Shown here in pieces: positions 30,778 to 42,299 of a stretch of 64,000 nt of DNA. Below the pieces are notes generated by a model that did not search any database, was not told where the DNA came from, and saw nothing but the letters and a program-made list of their open reading frames with translations. Source of the DNA: Acanthosepion lycidas (Eukaryota; Mollusca; Cephalopoda; Sepiida; Sepiidae); assembly GCA_963932145.1 (NCBI GenBank), contig OZ010578.1:22230827-22294826 (forward strand), written 5' to 3'. The translations under genes were made by a program, and so were the position numbers. Position 1 is the stretch's first letter, and every line of letters starts with the position of its first letter.

Positions 30778-32668
30778 TCAGGCCAGTTCGATTAATGGGG
30801 GAAATGGAGCAGAGCATATCCACTCCTTCCATATTCTTACAGATGGAAGAAGTCCTTGAATTGATTGGGCATCTTTGCTGTCTACAAGATCGTGGTGGAT
30901 TGCCAGGAGCATGATAATGTTCTTTTTCGCTAGAACTGGATTTAATCCTGTTGGCTTTTCCAAATATTCTACGAGATGCTTGCTCGTCCTCTGTAATATC
31001 GGTAGGTAGGTTGGCTCCCTTCTGTGTAGCCCATTCGTCGCCACTCGAGGAGCCATTTAATTTAAGATTTCTATTATGTTCCGCTCCATTTTTTCCGCAA
31101 ATATTTACATTATCGATGTAAGTGTCTTGCAGTTTCTTTTTTATATTATCTGATATGTCACTCGTTGAAAACTAGCTAAACGTCTGTTACGTCAAACGGT
31201 GTTCTTCGAAATTGATAGCTTTTGCCTCATATATCGTATATTGTTTATCTCTGAGCCTTACAGTTAACTGAGGTTAGGAAGTTTTAAGCTCCAGTGTACA
31301 AAAAGGCCGTTTTGGGCTATTTCTCTATCATACACTATTCTTGGAAGAGGACAGACATCCAGTAAAGTAAAACATTTTATATTTTGGGAATAGTCGATTA
31401 CCATTCGCTTTTTTGCACTTAGAGAAGACTTCGAAGGTTTGGGCTCTGTACGGCAAATGAGTAAGTTCAACATAGAAATAACTTCGGTTTGGATAAATAA
31501 TTTATCCTCCACCGTGTTAAATTGCTGAAGAGAGCTGGCTGACTTAGAGCCTCTAAAGTGTATTCCTAATAATGAATGTTGGCGTAAGAAGTTGTGTCCT
31601 AATACTGGGTTGCATCATAGATCTATCATCAGTAGATATTTTACTCATTGGTATAGAGTACCCCTTACTCGTAGATCAACGAAACAGAATCCAAGTATTT
31701 GTATGGAAAGAGATTAAATAGCCATTATTATTTGGTTTAGGCACGGGTAAATCTGCTTTTACTGGATCTTCGTTAGCCGTGATTTCTGTCGTTGTAGTAA
31801 CGAAGCAAACATGTTTATCCAATGATGCCAAACAAAATACTGTTTCGCTCCCCTTTTTTCTTATTGATACAAACTTTATCCAAATTTCCCTCTTTTCTGC
31901 ATATATAACACTTATCCCTTCTAGCAAGGCATAATAACCTTGCGTATCTCTTACTCACGCCCCCAAAAAAAAACATTTGCTTCTCGTTAAGGCTGATATT
32001 TTCGTACAGCCTGGTGTTTCATACGATATTGTGGGGGAGAGCAAAATAGTTGGAAAGGTCTCTTTAGTTACTGCAACTGTATCGGAATTTTTAGCATTTT
32101 GTTCTCCCAAATCCAGTACTCCTGACTTGTCATAGGCCTGATGTAATATTATGGTACTGTTTTTGAGTAATCTTTGTTAGATATCCGTGGACCGTAGGCC
32201 ATTTATGAGGGCATCTCGTCTAAATTTGCCTTGATATTGTTCCGCTGATACCGGAAAAAAATGAACAGTCCTTATTCAGTTTTATTAAGGCTTAATAAAA
32301 TTTGTCAATGTCGTCTGAGGGCAGTTGGCGCCTTCTAGCTAGTAAGTTTTTAGAGATCATTTAATTTTTCTTTTCAATGTACAACCTATCCAGTATTGTT
32401 AAAGCCTCTTCGTAGGAAGATGCGTCCGCTAAATACTCATAAATGTGTACTGAAACATATTTGATGAGATAATGTAGCTTATTATAACTTTCGTTATACT
32501 GAAGAAGTTCATGAAAGTTATTCTCCAGTGACGATATCCCAGTTCGGCGTCTGTCCAGAGTAAAATAACCACTATCAAAATGGTTACCAATATTTCATTA
32601 AATTGTAGTAGAGTTATTTGAGACGATACAAATTTGAATGTTACTATAGTATGATAACTAGCGTCCAT
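30778..32668 (-). pseudogene. Ty3/Gypsy retrotransposon remnant (gag, zinc knuckle, protease region, RT)
   Basis: On the minus strand from 32668 downward, gag gives YNESYNKLHYLIKYVSVHIY, then EYLADASSYEEALTILDRLY, then AEQYQGKFRRDALINGL. A CCHC-like zinc knuckle follows at about 31890 (KCYICRKEGNLDKVC, with the H replaced by N). A protease-like linker is next. RT follows at 31264-31512 (KKRMVIDYSQNIKCFTLLD, then PLPRI) and at about 31060-31230 (FRRTPFDVTDV, the usual FxRxPFGVTNA block). Stops and frameshifts are frequent, and RNase H and integrase are not found. The frame at 30778-31056 follows but I do not recognise it. No functional element remains. Confidence 0.85.
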
Positions 32669-32930
32669 TTTCTATTATAGCATTATATCTACAAGTATAA
32701 TATTTACCAAATGTTGGAAGTATGAAATATGTTAGGATTAGGGTTAGGAGTTAGGATTAGGGGTTAGAAGTTAGGGGTAAGGTTAAAGGCAGTCAATAGT
32801 GAGGTGGTTATGTATTAAAAATCATTAATAAATTTTTATAAAAAAAATATAAAAAATCATCAAATAGTGATTTTAATGTTTGTAAACTAATTTGATGTCA
32901 TTTAAAAAAAAATCAGTAAACAGATAAACA
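32650..32930. repeat. Direct repeat with telomere-like motifs, copy 1
   Basis: It shares CCATTTTCTATTATAGCA, TTGGAAGTATGAAATATGTTA, a degenerate (TTAGGG)n-like run at 32731-32790, TGATTTTAATGTTTGTAAAC and TTTGATGTCATTTAAAAAAA with 33525-33815. It abuts the start of the Gypsy gag frame (minus strand), so it may be that element's leader. Confidence 0.85.
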
Positions 32931-32946
32931 ATAGACATGTGGAAGA

Positions 32947-33140
32947 TGTCCTGATGGAGTAATGGATAGCGGCTCGGATTGAGAAAGAGTCGTTCGAATT
33001 CCAGTTACATTGACTTACGTGCTAATACCCCGGAAAAAGGTATAAATCCTCTTCTCCCCCAGCTATGGATAAATAGCAGGGTAGATTGGGTTCTATAGCC
33101 TTGGATGGCAACTGGTCCAGGAGAAGGAAAAACTATGACT
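32947..33140 (+). mobile_element. tRNA-derived SINE, 5' half well conserved
   Basis: GATGGAGTAATGGATAGCGG, CGTTCGAATTCCAGT, CACTTACGTGCTAATACCC, AGCTATGGATAAATAGCAGG and TATAGCCTTGGATGGCAACT match 61851-62060 closely. Beyond about 33140 the two diverge, so this copy has a different 3' module or ends there. The sequence to 33420 has a 111-codon frame of no known family. Confidence 0.88.
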
Positions 33141-33524
33141 TCAAATCCGGCCTGCAATGGGTTGGGCTCCGTCAGGCCATCTTGCCCAGGAAACACCACA
33201 TCTGCCTCGGTAGATATCATACTATAGTTGTACCTTATGAGGATATACAGTATAGGTTAATTCTAAAGGTTAAGAGGTTAAGAAGGCAGTGGTTCAGGAA
33301 GGATCTGCTTGGGACGTTAATCCTCTTATATCCCATGTCCCTACAGGACGTGGGCAATCATGACTCTCCTCAAAAGTTAACTCCACTAAAGACAATATTT
33401 CTAGTGAAATATTTTTTTTAATGCTATACTGTTTACTCGTTACAAGGTTCAAGATCCACTTAAGGAACAGGGTTACTCGATGGCGTTGTTTTAGGAACGT
33501 AGATTATGAGGGATGATACTAGAG

Positions 33525-33815
33525 TTTTAATATCTACCGTCCATTTTTGACTATAGTATGATGATATCTACAATTCGTTTTCTACTATGATATGATATTT
33601 ACCAACTGTTGGAAGTATGAAATATGTTAGGTTTAGGAGTTAGGGTTTAGCGTTAGGAGTTAGGGTTAGGATTAGACGTTAAAGTTAAAGGTAGTGAATA
33701 GTGAACTGTTTATGTATCAAAAATCATATGTAAATTTTTATAAAAAAAAAAGGAAAAATAGTCAAATAGTGATTTTAATGTCTGTAAACTGATTTGATGT
33801 CATTTAAAAAAAGCT
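33525..33815. repeat. Direct repeat with telomere-like motifs, copy 2
   Basis: It has the same blocks as 32650-32930, including TTGGAAGTATGAAATATGTTA and a degenerate TTAGGG-like run at 33630-33690. The offset is roughly 880-900 bp. Near its start it has an extra internal duplication of a CTACTATGATATGAT-like segment. Confidence 0.85.
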
Positions 33816-34779
33816 ATAAACAGGTCGACGTTTTTTCGTGAAAATTTTCCAGAAATAATGAATGCATCGTCATTTGCGGTGGGTCGCAAAAGCCTCGGTA
33901 GATATAATACCTAAATCACCTAAATTTCCTTAACAGTAAGCTTTAATGAACAATGCATAGCAGCGGAATTCTCGTGAATACATGTGTTCATGGGGGAAAT
34001 GAATCATACCACACTATCTGGTATCTATTTATATGCTAGATCTACTGAGGATATTGTATCCGTATTAGAATTTCAATTTAGAATAAGGAAAGAGGAATTT
34101 TCTCTTTACATGTCTTCTCACCGACAACACGAAACGATACAGTCCAGTGGGGAATTCGACTTCTGAAAAAGAATATGCAACAATTCCATGTTCTCTATGT
34201 ATGAAAAAAAGATACATTTGTACTGGAAATTTATTTCATGCACTTTAATAGAACTCTTTTATTTCAGAGAGGTAAAATACATAATAAAGAGAGTAAATAA
34301 AATGAAAGATGTTCTTAATGAATAAGATAAAAAAAATGTTTAGGAATAAGTATATGGTGATTGTCTTTTTTTTTAATCTATGCCGGTATTTTATTTTGTA
34401 ACAGAATTAGATTTGGAAAGAGGAATTTAAGGGCTTAGTTTTCTTCCATAGTCAGGCCTGTTGTTAAAGAAACTAAAACAGATGGAGAAAACACAAGTTG
34501 TATTCAAAATGTTAGTGTATTCGAAGAATTTTCGATGGTCTAATCAGTTCTTCCTCAAAAGGAGAACAAAACACAAAGAAATGATGAAGTCAGTTAAACA
34601 AAAATGAAACAAACGAATGGAAATTCAGAGGAAAATAAAAATTTTATTGTTATTTTATTGGGTTAAATAAGAGACGCTGTCTTCGTGCCAATCAAAATCT
34701 TCTGGCTGGGATTATATCGTAAATCCTGCGAGGTTTTTGCTTTAATCTATTTATTCTACATGGAGTTCCTTAGGAAGAA
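33816..34779. other. Stretch with no recognised gene
   Basis: A 60-codon frame at 33984-34166 is unremarkable. The rest is AT-rich unique sequence. Confidence 0.5.
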
Positions 34780-34906
34780 AATACAGAGCGTCTTTCTTTC
34801 GTCTCACCTGTCCTTATTTTCCTTGCTTCTTTATTTTCGAAAATGAAAAGATTCTTTCATTATTTTTTCTCCACTTTCTTTTCTTTTTTTTCTTTTCTTT
34901 TTTTTT

Positions 34907-34942
<36 letters not shown>

Positions 34943-35640
34943 TTCGACTGTCTTTGTTGTCATTGTTTCTTTATTTTAGAAACTAAAAAAAGAACACCCT
35001 TCCCTCTGTTCTTTTGTCTTACCTCTTTAATTCCTATAAAGAGAGACGCTTTCTTTATTTTGTTAGTCTATTTTTTTTCTTTCTTTTTTGTTTGTATTCT
35101 TTTTCTTTTTTTTACGTGGATCTTTATTTTCTAGAAAGGGCAGAACCTTTCATTTTGTCTTTCTTTCTTCTCCATTTTCTTTTTTTTTATTTTAGAAACT
35201 GAAAAAAGAACGCTTCTTTTTATTTGTCTTGTCTCTATTTTCTAGAAAGAAAAGGCTCGTTGCTTGTTTTGTCTTGCTTGTCTATGTTTTAATTTTTTCT
35301 TTTCTCATTCTGCTTCTTTTTTACTTCTTTTTTTATTTTTATTTTTTGAAACCATTCTTTCTTTCGTTCTATAAGTCTTTCTTTCTTTATTTAACTCTTT
35401 TGTATCCTCTTCCATTTACAACTATAAACATTTCTTTATACACCTTTTCTTTCGTTCTTCCTGTCTTTATCAGCTTTCTTTAAATTGCCATTTTTATCTT
35501 CCTGTTTCTTACAAATTCATTTTTTTCTTTTTATTCCTTCATTATTTATAAGCTTTATTTCCCATAATTTACCTTCCTTTCTTTCATTTTTTATTTTTTT
35601 AATTTTTACTTATTTTTTTATCAATTATTTGATCAATTAA
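34780..35640. repeat. Polypyrimidine (CTTT-rich) tract
   Basis: For about 860 bp the plus strand is dominated by T and C, with a (CTTT)n core at about 34908-34942 and repeated TTTCTTTC and TTATTTT phrases. Repeated units such as CTATTTTCTAGAAAG and TTTTAGAAACT recur at about 34973, 35128, 35192 and 35234, suggesting decayed tandem repeats of about 100-150 bp. Open frames here are biased to F/L/S by composition. Confidence 0.8.
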
Positions 35641-36994
35641 TCCAATTTCTGTTACTCACTGTAAATAAATGCTTCCTACCTTCAAGAATATTATCCTTAG
35701 ACTTTATATTTATGCGTTATACCAAAAGAATCTTTTAAATTATCTTCCTTATTGAAATTCAGAAAAAATTCTTTACAAAAACGAAGCTCAGTTAAATTTT
35801 TGATTTAAAAAATTATTTTAAATGTTAGAGTAAAATAAATTTATTTATTAACAAAAAGAGATGCGAATAATCCATAGGACAGAAACTGATATTGGTCTAT
35901 ATGAATTCGTAGAGTCGACAAGTATACTGTATATTGTTACCAGGTTGCATCAGATGAACTAGTTGGCACCTCCTGTGTAGTTCGGATTAAAGACGTGTCT
36001 TGTAGACTATTAGCGGAGTTAATTATATTCTCACCAGGATCCCAATTACTGTGGCCTTTTGCCAAGTATAGCTAAGCTTTCTCATTTCCAAAGACATCTC
36101 CATAGGAAGTTATGGTCACGAGGTAAATCCGTACAGCATTCGTGATATAATGCACTCAAGTATTACAACATAAGCCACAATTATGGCCTTGTACAAAGCA
36201 ATGTTTAATAAATATCCGAGGTGCGATAATTTAAAATAATTATCAGGCAACTAGTTTCTTTTTCATCCTAAAGTTCATCTAATACAAAGATTGAGGCGTA
36301 ATCAAGATAGAGGCTTACTATTACAAGGGTTATGATTGATGACGTATTATATGGCTAAAGGAAGAAGCAAATTGACATTATAAGATTATTCCTTAACTGT
36401 ATAAAGTACACTTCGTACATCTTAGTTAATGAATGTCTTTGTACTTATGAGTAAAAGAGAAAAGAAATTGAAATTATGAGGTTACGCCTAAGATGTAAGA
36501 GAAACCTCTCTAAATGGAACATTCTCTCTGCATTTGAAATACGGAAGACATGAAGGTAATTTGTCTTTCTTTAAGTAATATGGCATGTATTTATTGTAAA
36601 TGTCTGAAATGGTAGAAAATTAAAGAATGGAGTTGATGAGGAATTCTTTCAATGAAATGGCAATAGAGTATTGCCAAGCTTGCAACGCTGCTTCTGTGTT
36701 AAAGATACTGCAGGCCGATGTAAACGATTTTGAACTTTATCAAGGATGGAGTTTCTTAGAGACAGAGGTCGATCTTCATTGATCACCCTGTTGAGGAAAT
36801 ATTTTGATTCATTGTCGAGGAATGGTCAGCAAGCGTATCACTCTTTTCTAGTAAGGTCTGTTCCATTAACATTTTTTAAGCATTTCACCCCAAGCAAGGC
36901 TGGAATCCACTAGTACTCAAAGGTTACAGAAGATTTGGAGCGAGAGCAGATAAGAGTGATAGAGGAAAGGATCAGGAGAAAAATAGTGGATAAA
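35641..36994. other. Stretch with no recognised gene
   Basis: AT-rich unique sequence. 36640-36990 has more even composition and may be flanking LINE-B 3' UTR or another repeat, but no match is found in the window. Confidence 0.45.
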
Positions 36995-37360
36995 TCAAGG
37001 CAAATGGAGATGTCGATTGACATTACATTTCAATAGTTGGAGATTATAGCTCTCAGTGAAACTGGAATAGGGAAGGGAGTTCCACAGGTGAGAGGTGCGC
37101 GATATGATGCTATTGGAGTAGAAGAGTCGGCTACCTTTAACAGTTTCAACAGTGAAAGGGTGGGAGCGGGATACCAGACTCGTAGGATGTTTGAATTCGC
37201 GAAGTCGGGGAACCAGCGAAAGCAGCTCATCAGAGCAATTACCATGAGAGTACTTGTAAAAAAGAAGAGAGAGGCGACGGGGCGTCTGTGAGAGAGCGAC
37301 TGCAGACGTGATGCCAGATCGGGGCCAATTATATTGCATATCCGAACCGTATTTATTCAT
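36995..37360 (-). pseudogene. LINE-B ORF2 C-terminus, longest copy
   Basis: A continuous 121-codon minus-strand frame reads RRLSLLFYKYSHGNCSDELL, then LVPRLREFKHPTSLVSRSHP, then RTSHLWNSLPYSSF and NLQLLKCNVNRHLHLP. This is the conserved extreme C-terminus of Jockey/CR1-superfamily-like LINE ORF2 proteins (pattern: SLFYRYFHGxCSxEL, then F(I/L)PRTAxLWNSLP, then NLQxFKxxVNRYL). It is 5' truncated but the frame is open to its stop, so this insertion may be fairly young. Clade assignment is from motif recall. Confidence 0.85.
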
Positions 37361-38974
37361 AAATAGTTTAACTGGTTACCACATGTTTATAGTGGTTAGC
37401 TTGATCCCATTAGGGTCTGAAAATACTATTCTTGAACGACCTTGCTAATGTACTAAATTCAATATTTACTGACACACCCGTTTCATTTGCTCTTGCACCA
37501 GATTAGTGTGAAGTTTTGTAATCGATATTACCAATACGGCACAAGGGATTACATGCTGTAAAAGAAATAGGAACAGAAACATTAATTAAGCGGGAAAAGA
37601 AAAGTGTAATCTGTCGCCTTCAAGTCCCCTGGTCGTCCAAGTGTCCCACAACCACGGCTGATCAATAAATTTATCACTTCGATCCAGGTCTTGCCTCATC
37701 CGACGTTGGGTGTAGGTTTGATCATAAGTCCGGTAAGGATCAAATCGTCGTCGAGTATTTTCGTATAAAACAGGTCCAAGTGGAATGAAGTCACAAGAAA
37801 AAACAATAACTTGAATAAAAAATAAATAAATGTTTTATATATGTTTCTTCGTAAAATACTTTGGTTAGTGTTAAAATCTCGCAGTTCGCCTACGGACAGT
37901 TATCGACCCAACGCACTTCTTAAGACGTGACATTTTGGTTGATTTGATGACGTTCGACTCAAGGCTGATGTCGGAGGTTCTCTTCAGGCAGATAGTTACA
38001 TGAGGTCGTTCTCGTCCGGCGTCTGGAAAAAAATTCTCTCTCTCCCTTAGTGTCACGGAGTTCTGTTTTTATGGACCCATGCCGGTTGGGGTGGAGCATG
38101 ATGTACTCTGTGTATGCCAGCACGCAACAAACAACCAATCAGGGCTCTCCTTGCAAATGTCCAAATATGGTAGCGCTTCTCTTCCCTCCTTGGAATTCTA
38201 CCTCTGCCTTCTACTCCCTCCTTTGTGTGAGTACAGCTCACCATCACTGCGCCTTGGGCTTGAAAATTCCTCCGCCTTCCCTGAATTTTCACCTGGGCCC
38301 TCTCTCCTTAGTTACCTTACCAAATCCGTCTCCCAGTGGCTAGGCGTATTCTAGGCCAATGGCCAAATTTGAATTATCGTTCAAAATTCTTTCTCATCGT
38401 GCTTTTGTGTGTAGTCCTTTTCGCATCTGGAATTTATCATTTTTCTCCTCATCAACCCTTTGGTCAACAAATGGTAAAAAGTGGACAATCCCTTGATTTG
38501 GGAAATTTTATCGCGCTTTGTCAGACGAGAAATTTAATTTACCTATTTTCTTTTGAAAACCTATCTGCTTTTAAAAGTTAATCATTATCAGTCGACCGAA
38601 TTCGCAGCCTGAGGTTTATTTCTTCAATGGTCTTAAAAATATTATTTCTTTCCGGGAGTTCCTTGGAACTCCGGAATAGCTCATCACTTAATCTCAGTTC
38701 TTAATCAAAATTCTTTGTTTTTCCTCTCCGGTGGAAGAAAAATTTAATTACCTACTTTTATTTTATTTTCCCAATAGACAGTTATAATTTTCTTTCATTT
38801 TTCTTTGTCTGGTCATCGGTATATCTTTCAGTCTATCGGAATTTAGTGTTTCCCAGTCTTCTAGTTTTTTCTCAATTAAAAACAAATATCCCTTTTTTTT
38901 CAATGTCTTTCGTCTGTATATCCATCGTTCTATTCATTCTTATCATTTACCAGCGCTAAATAGTGACACAATTC
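37361..38974. other. Stretch with no recognised gene; GC-richer island at 38040-38360
   Basis: The block at 38040-38360 is clearly richer in C and G than the surroundings and has three overlapping frames of 79-97 codons (two plus, one minus). None shows a known domain. It begins near GTGTCACGGAGTTC, and I could not find a second copy in the window. An LTR or a transposon end is possible. Confidence 0.4.
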
Positions 38975-39200
38975 AGGAGGACAGTATATAGCGATTGACA
39001 TTGCGTTTAAGTTTTTGCAGATTAAAGTTTGCTGGAAAGTATGAAACTGGAAGGGAGTTCGACAAGAGAAGTGCGAGAAAATAAACTCTGTGTGTGTTTG
39101 TGCGTGTGCATGCGTGTGCTAATAAAATTAATGACAAAATGAAAAAAATTGCACCACATTTTGTCCTTTCGGACTAAAGTGAAATTTAATTTGCTGTAAC
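38975..39200 (-). pseudogene. LINE-B ORF2 C-terminus, second copy
   Basis: The minus strand reads RTS, then NSLPVSYFPANFNLQKLKRN, then VNRYILSS. This matches the RTSHLWNSLP and NLQLLKCNVNRHL end at 37 kb, with a TG/CA run (about 39090-39118) inserted between. Same orientation as the 37-kb copy, about 1.9 kb away. Confidence 0.75.
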
Positions 39201-39258
39201 TAAATATGGACACGAATCGGACAGGTCGCTAGACTTTAAAATTTTGAAAATGTATTAT

Positions 39259-39361
<103 letters not shown>

Positions 39362-39393
39362 CGGGCATATAGTCTAGCCAGTTACACTTAGTT

Positions 39394-39398
<5 letters not shown>

Positions 39399-39461
<63 letters not shown>
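39399..39461. repeat. (TA)n microsatellite
   Basis: A pure TA run. Confidence 0.97.
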
Positions 39462-39464
<3 letters not shown>

Positions 39465-39557
39465 AGCAAATATATGGATATAGATCCGACAGTATGAAGA
39501 AAAATATACGGAAAAAAAAATCCTTATATGCAATTATGCTGTTTTAATGTTAATATA

Positions 39558-39603
39558 ATGTCAACGTCGGAGGTTTCGGTCAAATAAACCATCTTCAGGA
39601 CAT
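39558..39603 (-). ncRNA. Hammerhead-like motif with one extra base next to stem II
   Basis: On the minus strand, stem I is AUGUC (39603-39599) pairing perfectly with GACAU (39562-39558). The core CUGAAGA is at 39598-39592. One unpaired U follows, then stem II GGU/ACC with a 7-nt loop. GAAA is at 39577-39574. Stem III is a two-pair AC/GU helix with a 7-nt loop, and UU occupies the cleavage position. The parts are in the right order for a type I hammerhead. The extra U after CUGANGA departs from the classical core and may lower or abolish activity. Confidence 0.45.
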
Positions 39604-40002
39604 ATTCATAAAATATGATTAACATTATCAATTCAACATGACAAAGACGATGGACATAAGAACAAGACTTATCCAAACAGATAACTGAAAGTTTTATATG
39701 ATCAGCGTTCCGTTTAAACATGGTCACGTTGTCGTCACGTGGGCGACGCTGTGAAAACATTCCTAAAATTTGAGTATTTTGAATGAAAAACGAAAAAATA
39801 TTTTAAAATATTTTCATAATAAAAATCTTAGGAGGATTTATGAAGCAGGCATAATATCCATCTCACGCACGGTGAATACTAGACCTGGCTTCTTTAGTAT
39901 TTCCCCTTTTCTAGCGAGATTAATGCTCGACAAGCGTACATATAAATTTTAGATCAAAATAGAATTCTTTTCATTTTTCATTTTTTTTTACGTATATTTT
40001 TC

Positions 40003-40057
<55 letters not shown>

Positions 40058-41339
40058 AGATATAGTAGGCTGATGGAATTTTAAACGACAATATAATAAT
40101 CTTACTATAATTGTGCTTGTTCCTTTCTTAATTACTTAGTCTGTCCGTCGCAATCTTCAGTATTGATCTGTATTTTGCGTCTTACTGACGGTGATTTTCT
40201 AAGAAACACTCTCACCCACTCCATCTCACTCTTGCTTTCAATAGATGCCGGCGATTTTCAAAGAAATATAACAGTCCATGAAATTTCGAAAAATTAAATT
40301 GACCTCAGAATTGTTTTTAGGGTGGCCTCTAAATGACAGTATCTTTAAAAGGTCGCATGTTTTAAGGGTTGTTTTCCCTTTGCTAATTAGAACCTAATTC
40401 TACAAAAAAAAATAATTTTTACTTCAGCTTAACACAGTTGTTTTAAAACTTTGAATTTCCTTACTGGAAAAATCCACTCGATACTTTTGAACTGGAATTC
40501 GTTCATTTCTGTTTCATCTCAACAGGATTTGAAAATCATCCCTTCAAAATTTTAATTTTTGGAATTACAGTTTCATAAAGTATTTCTATTTTATGTATTT
40601 ATTTTATTTCAATAGAAATATAATTTTACTTTAAGTTGTTTTTCTGCTTGAATTTCTACTTGAAATACTTTTTTTTCATTTGTATGTCATTTTGCAAATT
40701 CCTTTCAAATTATTTTTATATTTAAATCCTATTTCATAAAGTTTTTTTTAGTTTTTAATTTATTTTTTATTAATCTTTTGTTAGAGTTTTTTCGAAACTT
40801 TGAATTTAATTTTAAATCTGTGTAATCATTTTCAGACTTTATTTCATTCTCATTTGAAATTAGTTTTCACATTTTAGTCATTGTCAATGGTATTCAATAC
40901 CGTGTTTGCACAATTTTAGTAATTTTTTTCAAGATTTTTACAACTGAGAATTTAAAACTTTTGTTTACAAATCTGTCGATATGCAAAAAAAATCGGCCGA
41001 TTTTACGAGCGACTAAAAACATCAATTGAAATCACTATAATTTCTATTTGAAATGCCCCAGAGTATTATCTTTACTGGAAATAGTAAATGTAATCGTTTA
41101 GCTTTCAGTTAAAGATAAAAAGAAAGCTTCATTAAAAACTTTCTATTTATAAATTTAAGTTTAAACCTTAGGAATCGCGAAAAAATGAAGGTTCTTACCT
41201 TTCTGGTTATAAACTTCATTCATCACGAAATTGCAACAAAACTGGAAGCAGCTCGTGTGAGAATGAGGGTCTACAGACAGAGAATAAGGCAGCAATGGAA
41301 TAGATAGGATCGTAACAGTAGAGATTCTTGATACTAGTC
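39604..41339. other. Stretch with no gene; includes (TA)n 40007-40053 and a block shared with 42160-42296
   Basis: 40316-40530 shares CTCTAAATGACAGTATC, AAAGGTCGCATGTTTTAAGG and CCTTACTGGAAAAATCCACT with 42160-42296 (TAAAAGGTCACGTGTTTTAA and so on). This block therefore lies on both sides of the first Helitron coding copy. The remainder is AT-rich. Confidence 0.6.
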
Positions 41340-42160
41340 TTGCAGGATTTAGTTAAATAATGCATGATGCATGGTCCTTGCGGAACAGATATCCTTCTTC
41401 CATTTACATGGAAAATGGCACATGCCAAAAGAAATTCCCAAAGAACTACAGAGATGAAACGCTTCTGCATTTGAATGGCTATCTAGAGTGCAGAAGACTG
41501 GAATCACCGTTCAAGTTCGATATGACTCAGTTGACAATATGATCGTTGTGCCTTACATTGCCTACCTGCTGAAAATGTACAGCGCTCACATTAATGTAGA
41601 AATTTGTTCATCAGTGACAAGCATTAAATATATCTTCAAATTCATGGACACGAGACATGACTATGCCTCAATTGAAGAGACAACCCAGCGGCAGATTGTG
41701 AGCAGAATCAAGTTCACGATGAAATTACTAATTATCATGCTTGCCGATATGTTACTCATCCAGAAGCTATGTGTAGACTCTGAGAGTTCAAGCTACATAA
41801 CACATCTCAAAACGTCTACAGATTTGCTGTACATCTTGAAGACCAACAAAAAGTTTACTTTCACAGAGGTAACGTCCAGGAAGCTGAACAGGCACAGAAG
41901 GACGTTGACAATACTCTCACTGCATGGTTTACGCTGAATCAGTATGATGATGATGCAAGGAACCATTTGTACCCTGACCTTCCGCTGCATTGTGTTTAAT
42001 AAGGGCACTAGAAGATGGAAAAAGAAGACAAATATCATAAGTACAATGGTTACAGTGAGCCCTAAAGATACAGAAAAATTTCATTTGCGAATATTTCAGG
42101 TATCGTGAGCTTACAGGATTCGCGCATTATAGAAGGAGAAATCTTGCCAACATTTTTTGG
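41340..42160 (+). pseudogene. Helitron Rep/helicase ORF, first copy (N-terminal to middle part)
   Basis: Plus-strand frames read MHDAWSLRNRYPSSIYMENG and CQKKFPKNYRDETLLHLNGY. They continue VRYDSVDNMIVVPYIAYLL, SAHINVEICSSVTSIKYIFK, and HRGNVQEAEQAQKDV-like. This is the order found in Helitron proteins just upstream of the helicase (HGPC, PS-CM-GKCxKxFPK, NxxVVPYNPxLLxxYxxHINVE, then KYLFKY). Several frameshifts. The Rep HUH motif itself is not seen. The copy ends near 42160 with the LPTF end block also present in copy 2. Confidence 0.85.
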
Positions 42161-42296
42161 TAGTCTCTAAATAACATTATTGTTAAAAGGTCACGTGTTT
42201 TAAGGGTTTTCGTCCCTTTACTGGGAAAACCCATTCAGCTTTTTGGGGACTACAATTATTTAATTTCATTTTTGTGTTTCATCGTGTCTCAGTAGA
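42160..42296. repeat. Block shared with 40316-40530
   Basis: AAAGGTCACGTGTTTTAAGG, then CCCTTTACTGGGAAAACCCA, then TTTCATCGTGTCTCAGTAGA. It separates the two Helitron coding copies and ends abruptly in mid-ORF of the second. Confidence 0.7.
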
Positions 42297-42299
42297 ATC

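Noticed and set aside
32731..32790. True telomere or chromosome end
   Set aside because: The TTAGGG-like units are degenerate, short, and repeated 0.9 kb away within an interspersed repeat.
35014..35483. 62- and 84-codon hydrophobic frames as membrane proteins
   Set aside because: F/L/S-rich because of the polypyrimidine tract, not because of selection.
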